Shown here: positions 52,671 through 64,000 of the stretch, in pieces
How positions within the stretch are numbered: position 1 is the stretch's first letter
How the letters are laid out: the number at the start of each line of letters is the position of its first letter
Assembly (NCBI GenBank): GCA_027186245.1
Contig: CP114497.1
Span: 2,797,501 to 2,861,500 of the forward strand
Direction: 5' to 3'
Length of the DNA stretch: 64,000 nucleotides
Origin: Coriaria nepalensis
Taxonomy: Eukaryota; Streptophyta; Magnoliopsida; Cucurbitales; Coriariaceae
Program-made: the position numbers and the translations under genes
The notes under the pieces: model-generated
The model's input: the letters and a program-made list of their open reading frames with translations, nothing else
What the model was told of the DNA's origin: nothing
Database searches by the model: none

Positions 52671-53697
52671 ATGGCACATTTTAAGGGTTTTCCACTTCTA
52701 GCAATTGCATTACTCTCATCAATTCTATTAGCCCTATCAGTGAAGGGGCAGATGATCAGTACACCATGCACACTTTCAATGATTACTAGCTTCACTCCAT
52801 GCATAAATTTCATCACTGGAAGCAGCAACAATGGCTCATCCCCCACACAGAGTTGTTGCAGGGTGTTGGGCTCAGTTTTAGGAACAAGTGTAGATTGTGC
52901 TTGTCTTCTCGTCACAGCTAATGTTCCGGTTCAACTACCGATCAACCGGACGCTCGCACTTTCCCTCCCACAAGCCTGTAACCTGAGTGGGGTCCCCGTA
53001 CAATGCAAAGGCACGTACTATCTATATGTTTTTTGTTTTTTTTTTGTTTTGTTCTTTCCAAATTATGTTTAATTAATCAGTTAACAAGTAGAGTATTGTA
53101 TTAACATTTCAATTATCTATTTGAATTGATTGGCTCCAGCATCAGGTAGCCCTTTGCCATCTGCTCCAGGTAATTAACAAACAAAATATTTGATTCTTGA
53201 GAAAATTTTCTGCCATGAAAAGTAACAATTAATTGGAATTTTTAAATTTTATTTTTTATTTTTTTGGGTGTAGGTCCTTCGTTTGGGTTAGCTCCAAGCC
53301 AATCGCCTATAGGTGATCATTCACCTTTGAGTCCAAGAGGTACAACATATTTCTATGTAAAATTTTATTCATATAGTATGAAATTAATTAAATTCAAACG
53401 AATTACACATGTATGCATCAACTATACTATATACGTCACTTCAATTACATTAATCCATATTAATTTGGGGCAGCTTCAAAAGCGGTAGCACGAGCTCCAG
53501 CACCAGATTCTGAAACAAATGGGGAGCAATTGGCACCCGAATATCCACCCGTGGAAGCCCCGACAGGTCGAAAGATCCGACCCGTGTTAATTCCTCCATC
53601 ATCCTCTTCTCCTGATCTAGTTGTTTCCTCAATATCATCCTATCACTACCTCCTTGTATTATTTACAGGAATTTTCATGGCTTTTAAGCTCCATTAA
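52671..53697 (+). CDS. GPI-anchored non-specific lipid-transfer protein (4 exons)
   Basis: Encodes 219 residues. Exons: 52671-53010, 53140-53169, 53274-53339, 53474-53697 (660 nt with stop). Such LTPG/xylogen-like proteins carry lipids at the outer plasma membrane and cell wall, often for cuticle or suberin. Residues 1-26 are a signal peptide (LLAIALLSSILLALSVKG). The eight-cysteine motif is complete between about 33 and 112: PCTLS, FTPC, QSCC, DCAC, ACNLSG, VQCK. A Ser/Pro-rich linker follows, and a hydrophobic end (YHYLLVLFTGIFMAFKLH) after small residues fits a GPI signal. The exon 1 donor is GC (CAAAG|GCACGT); the nearby GT at 53015 would give a stop a few codons into exon 2, so the GC site is the one that keeps frame. 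The last exon has a decayed duplicate downstream. Confidence 0.9.
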
Positions 53698-55220
53698 TAA
53701 GTAACTAATCACGTCGTTAACTTTCTAATAATTATTTCCTCATAATCAATTTCTAACTAGTAAGTGCTCCAGATATATTATATATTATATACTATTTTGC
53801 TTCAAGAATTTATTTTTGCATCTTTTTATGTGATATGTATTGTCTAATTTGATCATCTAAGTGATTGAAGATTGAGATCACAATATACATTTCCAACAAA
53901 TCTTAAAAATAATTGCATCTTAGAAACTGAGGATTGAGTGCTGACTACTACCCTCTTGTATTATATACAATAAACAAATCTTAAATAGGTAATTGATGTC
54001 TAAGATTTCCAAAATGTAATGATTAATGTGATCACAGTCAAACAAAAATAAGTGTGTTTATTTACTAAAATCACCATTTGAGGTCTTTTTGACAGTAATC
54101 TGACATTGAGATCTGAAAATATTTTCTAATGAACCATACATGAAACATTTACTGATAATAATGTCATAGATCAAATTATTTGATATTGATAATACCTCTC
54201 GGATGCAGTATTGGAATTGAAAACTCCATTACTTCATTAGATAGTGTGAGAGAGAAAATTGGAAGAGAAGGGTTATGTTTAGTGGTTCTATATCTTAGAA
54301 GTGGTTTTCACTTTTTAGTGGATAGAAAAGTAGTTCATATGTCAAAAAATATATATATGGGTTAAAAATTGCTCCAATATATAAATGAATGGTATGTGAA
54401 TAGTTATTTGTAAAAGTGATCAGAAGCACAGTTCATATGTAAGGAATTTTTATGTATATAAATTATTTGCATTTGAATAGTTGCTTATAAAAGCGGTCAA
54501 AATAGTTAAAAATTATTCACATATGAAAAATTATTTTGGATATAAATGAATGTTACTTACAAAAATGGTAAAAAATAGTAAAAAGCAATCAAAAGTAGAA
54601 TCTCAAAAGGTATATCAACATCGCCTAAAAGATAATGTGGGCCCGTTTTGATGGGTGGATTTAAAAGCTTACTTAAAAGAAAAATTAAATAAAATTTTTT
54701 TAAAAAAATAATTAATAAAATATTAATATTATAATACATATTTTGATATTATTAATTATTCTTAATAAATATTATTTAATAAATTAAAAATTAGTGGCAT
54801 TAATAATTAAAATTATAAATAAATTGTAATAAATATTATTTTGAAAAATAAGATTTTGCATTCATTGAAAAGTTTTTAACATATATAAGATTTCCAAAGA
54901 AAAAGCTCATAAGATTATGAGACACTTTTGAGCCGGTATTTCGGATAGACCCAAAAGGGCCATGTCGTATTCTATGCCGGCACGAGAAATCCATGTTGGT
55001 TCATATGTCTGCATAATTGGATACGGCACTACTAACTTGTATCGTGCTCGTGCTCATACTATGTTTTTGTCATATCATGCTAGACCGACTCATTTTTCCA
55101 CCTCTACGACATATAAAATTGAAGAACTAATAGCCTTCTATAGACTATATAGTTCTATTCATAATTTGAATATGAATTTAATATTCAAAAGAAATACATA
55201 TGTTGTATGTATCGGCTATA
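53698..55220. other. Spacer between LTP gene and its duplicated exon
   Basis: AT-rich. The interval 54360-54600 holds imperfect repeats of a motif containing ATATAAATGAAT and TTATTTGTAAAAG. A less AT-rich patch at 54920-55060 looks repeat-derived but has no readable protein. No gene supportable. Confidence 0.45.
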
Positions 55221-55510
55221 TATGTTACTTTGATTACATTAATCCATATTGATTTGGGGCAGGCAGCAAAAGCCAATACCAGCTTCTGAAACAAATGGGG
55301 AGCAAATGACACCCGTATGTATACCCACCTGTGGAAGCCCCGACTGGCCAAAAGATCCGACCCGAGTTAACTCCTCCATCATCGGGCTTCATCACCTCTA
55401 ATTGTTTCCTCAATATCATCCTATTACAGAATTTTCATGACTTATAATTAAGCCCCATTAACAAGTAATTAATCACATTGTTAACTTATTAGTAATTAGT
55501 ATAGTCATGT
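55221..55510 (+). pseudogene. Decayed duplicate of the last LTP exon and its flanks
   Basis: Matches the end of LTP intron 3, exon 4 and the 3' flank (about 53440-53740) over nearly 300 bases. The shared blocks include ATTACATTAATCCATATT, TTGGGGCAG, CTTCTGAAACAAATGGGGAG, GTGGAAGCCCCGAC, AAAGATCCGACCCG and TCCTCAATATCATCCTAT. Small insertions and deletions destroy the frame, and part of the hydrophobic GPI-tail sequence is missing. The first three exons were not copied, so this is a partial duplication, not a second gene. Confidence 0.85.
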
Positions 55511-55533
55511 GTTGTACGGGAAAGAAGAAAAAA

Positions 55534-55862
55534 ATATATTTTATTTAAATTATTTTTTAATATGGATCGTATTTAAATTTAATTAGCTTGGAGTATTTAT
55601 TTATATTTGCTGAATTATAATTTTTTTTAAAATTTAACTTTATTTTATTTAATATTTTATTTTCAAATTTTAATTAATGTTTTTTGGGATAAAAAAAATA
55701 TTTTATTTAAATTCTTTTTTAATATGGATCGTATTTAAATTCAATTAGCTTGGAGTATTTATTTATATTTGCTGAATTATAATTTTTTTTTTTAATTTAA
55801 CTTTATTTTATTTAATATTTTATTTTCAAATTTTAATTAATTTTTTTTGGGATAAAAAAAAA
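55534..55862. repeat. Two-copy tandem repeat of about 162 bp
   Basis: TATGGATCGTATTTAAATT recurs at 55561 and 55723, and the whole interval between copies matches apart from changes in homopolymer lengths. Both copies end in TTTTTTGGGATAAAAAAA. Very AT-rich, no coding. Confidence 0.93.
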
Positions 55863-56774
55863 TAGTATGTAAGTAAATCAAATTAATTTCATATTAATTA
55901 ACTCAGTTACTATATAATTTTAAGTAATGATCTTCTAATATATGCAACGAAATAAAAAGGGTAAAAAAGGGTTTGAGTTTGGTAATTTATAATTTGACCC
56001 CCTAAACTTTAAATTATTATTTTTTCACCTTAACTTTTCAACTTTCTTACTTTTTGACTACTAGAATAATTACTGGCCCTCACACCTAGATGGGCGAAAG
56101 AGGACAATATTATATTAATAGGCCCCTAGAGAGCTTCATTATCTCAACTGGTTTGGACTCTCGGTTTTATAGGCCCAACCCAATTAACTGACTTTGTGGA
56201 TTTGTTTTGTATGCTAATAATAACACACTGCCAATATATGACCTTGGAAATGAGTTTGAGCGGCTATCGTTGTGAGAAGTATGTAATATGATTTAATTGC
56301 TTTATAAATTTCAACGTTGAACTCTTTATACTCAAAATACCGTGCATTCCGTTCTACCTGTTTTTTGGCTTTTTTTTTTTTTTTTCATGTATAAATATAA
56401 AATTTTAAGAATAATTTATAAAGTCTTATAAATATTAAAATTAACACATAATATAAGAAATATCAATAATATCATTACATATTAGAAATATTTTTGAACT
56501 TCATATTTATAATATGATTCAAAGGACTAAAATGAGATATTTAAAAAATATTAAGAACACAATTAAATTATTCAAAAATTTAGAAACAAAAATGAATAAA
56601 TAATAGAAATTTATGAACGAAAATAATAAAGGTTACTTACAATCTTACTCAATGTGTAATTCAGCTTTTATGATTTCATTCATATATATTATTAAGTTAA
56701 TTTTAGTTTATGTGTAATTTAAATAAAACTTTTTAGTTCTAATGAATATAGTTCAGACTACCACGCGCAGACAT
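55863..56774. other. AT-rich spacer
   Basis: No coding potential, RNA gene or clear transposon end. A T15-like run is near 56370. Confidence 0.5.
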
Positions 56775-57570
56775 AATATGTTGATATGCATGTTATGTCA
56801 TTAAAAAAATTATTATTTTTTATTCTTAATCTTTTATTCAATTTTTCTTCCTTATTAACTTTTTATTCTACTTTTTAATTCAAATTTTCATTTCTCATAT
56901 TTTGGAAAATTTAAAACTTTGGTGTAATAATAATAAATCTTGTTTCAGTCTTTTGTAAAAAAAAAAAAATCAAAACAGTCTGATTATTTTATGAGAAATC
57001 AATCGAACAATCTAATCTTTTCGTGAGAAACCTTATTGAATCGACCTCATCATTCATGAAGCACGAGGTCTGATCGATTCAATTCTTCCTTTCGATGAAC
57101 TGGATCCAATTAATATGATTCATCAACCTGAAAAAAAAAAAAAAAAAACTTTTTGAACTATAGCTCCATTAGAGGGTCGGTTGGATCCAGATCGATTGGA
57201 GAACCGGATCGATTGGATCCGGTTTGCTATGAGGAATGATCAAATCAATTAGACCCCATTCTTCTTAAAAGATGAGATTGATTCAATTGGGTTCCTAAAA
57301 GAATCGAGTAATCCACTTTGAATATTTTATCAAGATCGTTTGATCGATTTCTCGTAAAACATTCTGACCTACTTTTTTACAAAAAATCAAAGCAGGATTC
57401 ATTATTATGTTTTACACAAGTTTTTAATTTTTCTAAAAAATCAGACGTGAAATTTTGGATTGAAAAATATATAAAAAAATAATAAGGAGAAAAGTTGAAA
57501 TAATAAAGAATTAAGGATAAAAAAATAAATAATTATTAATAATTACATAGCATGGATATCTGATGCAAAC
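56775..57570. mobile_element. Foldback element, near-palindromic over about 790 bp
   Basis: The left arm (from about 56783) and right arm (back from about 57560) are imperfect reverse complements for at least 250 bases and, at lower identity, almost to the centre. Outer anchors are ATATGCATGTTATGTCATT and its partner AATTACATAGCATGGATAT; inner anchors are GAGAAATCAATCGAACAATC and its partner GATCGTTTGATCGATTTCTC. The centre has an A18 run and repeats of GATCGATTGGA. No protein coding. Fits a foldback or Mutator-derived MITE with long inverted repeats. Confidence 0.75.
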
Positions 57571-59779
57571 ACTGATGATTTGAATTTCGTTTATAGAGAT
57601 AATTAAAAATATATATTTAAATTATATATATATTAAATAATTAATCAAAAATTATAAAAAAAAATTTATAAAAAAATGAAATTACATATGAATTAAAAAT
57701 ATAATTAATTCAAATAATGATTTAACCTAAATTTTATTACAAACTATTAAACTATTAATCAAAAGTTGATGGAAAATAATTAAGGCGATGGAGACAATAT
57801 CTTTTATCATAGAAAGAGGTAATTATTTTCAAAGTAAACAAGGAAAAACTTGTACTACTGGTTTTACAAAATCTTACTTTTGACTCTTTTTTACTTACTT
57901 TTCCTTCCTTTCTCAAATACCTGTAAACTCTTGCTTTGCAGTTTGTCCTGACGATTTCTTGTATAAACAAACTACTGGTTGGTCATTACTGATAGACGCG
58001 ACTTGTTTACTAAGTAAAGAAGCTACTTGCTGCAAATATTTTCCAAATTAATATTTTATTAATTTTTTGATTAATTTATTTTATAAATAATTAATTTATT
58101 TTTTTATTTTATATAAATTCATCTATTTATCAATTCTCGTGACTAATTTAATTCATATAATATTAAATAAAATAAAAAAATTTAATTCCCTAAATCACTT
58201 TTTTCAATAATTAAATTAACATATTATTTATTTTTTCAATATATAATGACCTATTAAAATACAATACGTGAAATATATAAATTTTAAATTATATATTTAA
58301 TCTGATTTATTTTTTTTAATAATATATAAATTTATAATTTTTTCTCACAAATATTTTTTCACTTAATTATTGAAAATCTTAATAAATGTTAACTTATTGA
58401 AATAAATATACGGTAATTTAATTATCAAAAAATTAATTAAAGAGAATAAAAAAAAATTCACAAAAATCAATGAAGATATTAAATTATATAATAATTAAAA
58501 AGTAAATTAATTTTAAAAAATATATAAATTATAAAAACGTTGTTATATGTACAATTTGGTCGTCCTGCTCCAATAGTAGCAGTGTCAGTGTCATGCAACA
58601 ATTAGATACAAAGAGGGACAAGTTGACCGATATATTTATAGCCATAGATTGTCTGGAGGTAGATGAGAAACCTAAGCTAGCTATGGAATTAGACTATCTC
58701 CACCTATCATCTCTATCTCTTGTGGAATTTAGCTTGAATATCATGATCATATCAAACTTCCCACTATGCGTCTCTGCAACCTTTCATAATTTAATCGTAT
58801 CATAGCCGCCATTTTCTTTCTCTCTTCCTCAATCAAGTCAAACGCCGTTGTTTGACCTGTTCAAACACTTTCATAATTGACTTTAAAATTAAAAAAAAAA
58901 CACCCAATTTAATCAACCCATTACAGTCCTTTCAACGTAACAATATTTCGATTACTAACTTCCATAAAAAAAAATTATATATTTCGATTACGAACATTAA
59001 TAATCAACATATGTATATATAAGTGTAATAATCGGGAGTGGATTGAGTATTTATATAGTTATTTTTCCGTAAATTTTGACTGTTATAATATATTTAATAA
59101 GTAAAATATATGTTACGTTAAAATTATATAAATTAAATTTGTATTAAATATAAATTTATATAGTTAATACGTAAGTCATATAAAATAATTGATAAATCGA
59201 AAATTTTTTCTTTTACGCAATACGTCAAAATAATTTTTAGACCAAATTCTTTTATTTTTCATAAATCGAGTTTAATTTTTTCCTTCACAGATCGAGCTCA
59301 CTTCTCAGACCAAGATCTTCATCTTCCTTTCCAGATTGAGTTCTTCATTTTCCTTTCCAGCCCGGATCGCCTAAGAAGAGGAAGAGAAGTCGGTATCTTG
59401 AGTCTCCATATTTGAATCCATAGCATATTCATAAATACATGAATCGTAATGTGTTAACGCTAGATCTATTCTATTAACCTGATGAAGCGGCGGATAAAGC
59501 TATTAAGAAATGAGTCATTCAGAAAAATGCCCGTGTGTCAAATTGTTGATTGGGGAGATGGCCAATAAATTTTTGTTTAAGATAATAAAAACCATGGGCG
59601 ATTGGTTGTGAAGCAAAGTAAGTCTTTTATTATTATTATTATATTAACATTTTTTAATTTAACTTGTTTATTCATATAGCTCATGAAAATATTTACAACA
59701 TATTAATGAAGCATTGCTATTGATCTGGGGGCGAAACATAAAGTTTCCTTAACTATTCCCTCATCTTGAGAAAAAATAT
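57571..59779. other. AT-rich spacer
   Basis: Mostly over 75 percent A+T by eye between 58030 and 58560. Short frames (57755-57970, 58593-58805) have no family resemblance. Some less AT-rich sequence at 59290-59560 probably belongs to the transposon relic that follows. Confidence 0.5.
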
Positions 59780-60300
59780 GTGTCAAGTTTGGATGACCTC
59801 TTCGGTACTACGTTATACAGAATGAGAAAGGGTGTGTGGGATCCGAATATTGAATTATTCTTAAAGTATGTATTCAAACAAAATATTATAGTGTTGTTAG
59901 CAAACCAATTTTGCTTTAATGCAATATATTACTTTTTTGTCTTAGGTACACAAGGGGACAAGAAGGGGGGGCGTCAATTGGGAGAATGTGCACATCGTGT
60001 ACTTTCCCCTCAATATTGGATCAGTACACTGGGTTGCTATAGTTGTCAACCTCGCTTCTCACACGGTATATGTCATGGATTCAAAGGAAGATCTACTGGA
60101 GGTAAATGATACCATTACTCATTAGTTGTGCTTATTTGTTTGTGCACAATTACCTCAAGTCATGGAGTATAACCACAAGTTGATGATGAAGTACTACAAT
60201 AAATGAAAGCATCTATTCCAACTTGAGAGACTCGAGGTACCACAAAGTCGTAAGTCTGGTGATTGTAGGGTATGAACTAGTAACTATATAGAGTTTCATA
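59780..60300 (+). pseudogene. Second Ulp1-type (C48) protease relic
   Basis: A frame running through 59970-60100 reads NWENVHIVYFPLNIGSVHWV, then AIVVNLASHTVYVMDSKEDL. The triad His (60027-60029) and Asp (60078-60080) are intact. After a probable intron, PQSRKSGDCRV is readable with the nucleophile Cys at 60264-60266, but the Gly that normally follows Cys is Arg, and TGA at 60273-60275 ends the frame where the domain should continue. The upstream part (LDDLFGTTLYRMRKGVWDPN) resembles the N-terminal helices of transposon Ulp1 domains only weakly and lies in another frame. Dead gene from a Mutator-like element. Confidence 0.7.
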
Positions 60301-60755
60301 TAATGAGATTTTCATTATAAAATGTCAATGATAATCACATCAGGTTATATAGGCGTAAGATAATGCTATATATATATTTATAAACACATATGAGACTTGT
60401 ATTTACAAACATTTTTAGACATTTTTATATATAAACACCTATAGATATTTTTGTATGAATACATTTATAGACATTTTTTTATACTTATCACAATACTAAC
60501 TCATTTTAATATACTTATTATATGAAATTTAAATTATAATAGTAACACAAAACAACAAAATATTATCATTAAATACTTTTAATCGCTTTGATTCTCATGT
60601 TATCCAAAATGAGAATCTTCATCTTATCCAAGTTTAGAGTAGTACGTATTGTAGGTATGATGCTCTCATACTGTTGCACCTATGAGTAAGGATATTCCTT
60701 ATTCGTTGGCTACTGTGATGGTTGATAAAACTACAAATAAAAAATGTAAAATTTT

Positions 60756-62660
60756 TCAAATGATACTTAATGAAGATCTTAAACAATTATATATATCTAT
60801 ATATAATATTATAAATGGTATCTCGGGATCATCTTGTAATTGCAGTTCCCGAGTTACCGGTTGGACAATTGAGCCTTCGCCTTGATGGGATGACAACTTA
60901 TGGCACGCCGCCTTATATCCATCACGTGAAGGTCTTTTACGTTCGAGGCCACTCTTCATCCGTTTGTTTCCCCATTGGATTGCCTCTCTCTCTTTAAATC
61001 CTGTTAGAACTAACTCAAGAGAATGATCAATGAATGTGTCAAAAGCATTTGTATATTCCTCCACATTTAAAGTAAGGTTGATATTTTGTAATGATTTGAC
61101 ATATTTTGTAATGATTTGACAGGATACCATAGATGTCAATGATAGCAAGCCATGTTTCAACCTCCTCACTAAATCTCTCTAATGTCAATGTGAACATATT
61201 GATATGTTTATTTCGAGTTGCAACAACTGCAATTTGTGGATCTTCATTCAATGATGATATGGAATACTCTGTAAATTCTTTTCGTGCCTTTCTCGTCCAT
61301 CTGCTGAGTATATATACTTCCGGTATGTCATAGTAATTAAGTTGTCTAAGTCTCCAAATAATATAGGCATATGAAATGCCTACATATTCAAAAACTTTGC
61401 ACGTGCACTAATGAAACCCATATATTATCTGTCTTGATACAATATTGCTTCATCCTAGAACAATTGTGATATGTGTTATTGCTATGATAGTGCAATAATA
61501 CTTGTTCACAACCTAAGAGCACATAGAAAGTATCTTCATATAACCAGTTCAACTTTCTCATCTTATTGTTAAAATAATTGTATATTTTTGGTGTATATAC
61601 TTTGTAGGCATGTATGGAGAATGGGTCATTCATTTTTTCAATGGCCACATCATTCTTCATTACAAAATTTGATTGTATCTCCTTATACCGAAGGTCATCT
61701 ACAATTGCTTTAAATTTCTTTAGGATTCAGTCTATATTCATGTCTGATTTCAAAAAATGACGTAAGTACGCGTTGAAATTTTCACTTAATTGTGTTGTCT
61801 TTCTATCAACACAAAAAGATCACATACGCCTGTGCCCGCTTATGACGCTTCTCGTATATTCTGTGTGGCCATGAGTTCTCATGAAGATTATATGCATCTA
61901 ACATCTTGGACCATTCAGTCTTGAAATCATCCACGTTGTTGCTAAAAAAAGCATATTCCAATCGTTTTTGAAACATTTATTCTACATAAGTACACTAATA
62001 TTTATTATGGCATTTTGAGAGATATTCCACACATAAAGGAAGTGATGCGTATTCGACAAAATAGTGAGAATTGCAATAGACATAGATGCGTTTTGATCAG
62101 TAAATAGCGATATCGATGCCTTGCCTCCCATACACTGAACAAATGTATGGAACACCACTAAAACGTCTTTGTCGTCTCATTAAAAAGCAAGCAGGCCCCA
62201 AAAATGGTTATCTTCTTCTAGTGGTTCAATTCCACAAATGCTCCTAATGGTTGATGTGTATCATTCGTCTGATAGGTTATATCGAAAGAGACAATGTCTT
62301 CAAAAAGTGCATAGTTGCGTTATTTTGCATGGTCAACCCAAAATATATTGGTCAGTTGTTCATCCTCGTCCATCTTGACCTTTACAAAAAATTGTGAGTC
62401 ATTCTTCTGCTCAGTTCCAAACCAGTTATATAAGACAATAGTTACCCCTTGTTCCATGACTTGACTCCGTCGACCAGTTAAATAATTTTTTAGGTCTTCA
62501 TGAGTACACACGTTATCTATTCCACTAGCCAAAGTCATCATCAGATCATGTACCTACTTTGGGCGAATTCTAACTCTATCAATTGCCTCAATTTCAGGAT
62601 ATTGCTTCAGAGTTATTTTTCTCTACGAACGGTTTAGGATGGTGTTATCAGCCCTTAGTC
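60756..62660 (-). pseudogene. FAR1/FHY3-like (Mutator superfamily) transposase relic
   Basis: Read on the minus strand from about 62640: ITLKQYPEIEAIDRVRIRPK, a stop, then VHDLMMTLASGIDN, DLKNYLTGRRSQVMEQG, DSQFFVKVKMDEDEQLTNIF, the DDE-region start DIVSFDITYQTNDTHQPLGA, and (in a shifted frame) SLFTDQNASMSIAILTIL with NTHHFLYVW. Later come a segment near the SWIM finger (61330-61400) and YILSRWTRKARKEF (about 61270-61310). This order is that of FAR1-related proteins, which derive from Mutator-like transposases. Multiple stops and frameshifts. An intact FAR1-family transcription factor is excluded. It faces the Ulp1 relic at 59.8-60.3 kb. Confidence 0.8.
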
Positions 62661-64000
62661 TGAGATGTACATATCGAAATGTTGAGAACTCAAATAGAAA
62701 TATATTTTTATATGGATTGAGAACTCGATTTAAATCACAAATTTGATCTAACCATCATATTTTTTTAAAAAAAGGAGAAATTAAATATAATTATAAAAAA
62801 TATAATTAATAAATTAATTATATTTTAATCGATTTATATTAATATTTTTTGTTATTATATAATATTTCTTTAATTTTAAAATTAAAATAAATAATTAAAA
62901 TATTATTATAAAAATAAATAAGGAGAGAGCAAACCAAATCCGCTCCATAATAGATCCGGTAATCAATGGGTATCTTCTGATTAATTAATAGGTTGTACCC
63001 GCCGATTATCATGTAATCAGAAGCAAGCAGTTACTAGTTACTGCATCTGCATGCATTGCTGTAGAAAAAGAGTGATGCTGATGCATGCAGTTGATGTGAC
63101 GGCCGCCAGCACCAGCTATATGGCTAGCTAGCTTAGATGTACGTAAGCTGTTTGTAATTAGCACGCAAGTAAAATTCAAATGTTTCTTTTTGTGGCCCAA
63201 TTAGTAGATGTACGTAAAAATTCAAATGTTTCTAAAAATAGTTTAGCGCTTCCAACTTGAAAGAGCTCGCATCGCGTCACTTTTATGGCCCAATTTCCCA
63301 TGCATGAACCATGACTTCACACTGCATCGCAGAAGAAACCCTAATTAACCCTGCTGGCTACATTCTGCCACCCCAGATCACCTCTGCATAAGCACATGTC
63401 ACCATTGCCCCCCCCCCCCTCCGCGGTTGCTGACGTGGGATGATACAATTACTCCACTAATGCTGTCAATCGACTCAATCCACTCCCATAATAATCTATT
63501 CGCGTAATTTTTAAAATCCGATAAAAAGTCATCGAAAAGGTTAAAAAATATTAATATGAGGTCAAATTCAAATAAAATATATAGATTTTATAAGATAGGA
63601 TATTAAAATACCTCGAAAATTGGATGAATAATGAGATTTATAAAGGTTAATAGTTATTATAAATGATATTAATTATATAAGTAATTGAATATTATTATTA
63701 TTTAAAGAGAATTAATAATTATTAATAGATTATATTATATTATTAATACTATTATATAAATATATTTTAAAGAGAAATGTAACTGTATATTCTCACAATT
63801 ATTTTAAGTTTTTATAAATTATTATAAATATGTTGGTTGGTATTGTTGAAAACAATTCCGATAATATTCTTTATTTTATAGGTGTTGATTGGATCGATAT
63901 ATTATTAAGTATCAGACGTAGATTTTTGCATCAATAATTTGATAAAATCCATAGGAAATAGACAAAAATCTTGTTTGTTCAGCATTAAAGGGAAATAATT
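62661..64000. other. AT-rich right edge
   Basis: No supportable gene. At 63136-63233 two short motifs are each duplicated in the same order (GATGTACGTAA at 63136 and 63207; AATTCAAATGTTTCT at 63173 and 63219). A C-rich run (about 10 C) is near 63410. The less AT-rich patch 63000-63440 could be promoter of a gene beyond the window, but nothing proves it. Confidence 0.45.

Noticed and set aside
60756..62660. Intact FAR1-related transcription factor
   Set aside because: Several in-frame stops and frame changes interrupt all conserved blocks, so it is a transposase relic.
63009..63200. 63-codon minus-strand frame at the right edge
   Set aside because: Short, no domain, and includes duplicated short motifs. 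Not supportable as a gene.

Overview
This window is nuclear DNA of a eudicot plant. Genes have many short exons with GT-AG (and two GC-AG) introns and AT-rich introns and spacers, there is a nuclear tRNA-Val, and the proteins match plant-specific or plant-typical families (plastid ribosome recycling factor, FAP1, SKIP17, IDM1-like PHD/GNAT, OVATE, GPI-anchored LTP, DUF868). I cannot name the species. There are no operons, CRISPR arrays or bacterial signals.

Layout. 0-15 kb is a compact housekeeping block: a broken patatin-like relic (-), plastid ribosome recycling factor RRF (+), fatty-acid-binding protein FAP1 (-), then the divergent pair NAA20 (-) and PRP18 (+). 15.5-21.7 kb is decayed transposon DNA: DUF1985 and Ulp1-protease fragments (+), a telomere-like 7-bp-period array, a MuDR-type transposase fragment (-) and an inverted-repeat (foldback) element. 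22-44 kb is genic again: F-box gene SKIP17 (+), a frameshifted WDR5b-like relic (+), DUF868 (-), the divergent pair NKAP (-) and an IDM1-like PHD-finger/acetyltransferase (+), and an OVATE family gene (-). 46-51 kb holds a 5'-truncated Copia element whose LTR is interrupted by a 1.88-kb solo LTR with a perfect 5-bp target duplication. 51.6-55.5 kb has tRNA-Val(AAC), a GPI-anchored lipid-transfer protein gene and a decayed duplicate of its last exon. 55.5-64 kb is AT-rich repeat DNA with a second foldback element and a second decayed Ulp1 (+) / transposase (-) pair, the latter FAR1-like.

Biological themes. From memory of Arabidopsis gene order, RRF-FAP1 corresponds to At3g63190/At3g63170, NAA20-PRP18 to At1g03150/At1g03140, and SKIP17-(WDR5b)-NKAP to At4g02740/02730/02720. 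The two relics (patatin like At3g63200, and WDR5b like At4g02730) then sit just where synteny predicts intact genes, so they look like in-place gene losses. The most unusual features are the exact 38-bp triplication that copies a 3' splice site and exon start in RRF, the heptad telomere-like array inside a Mutator-like element, the exact 26-residue AT-hook repeat in the PHD protein, and a 21-C run used as the polypyrimidine tract of an exon.

Exon models were built by hand from reading frame, splice consensus and family conservation. All total coding lengths are multiples of three, which supports them, but no transcript data or search was available.
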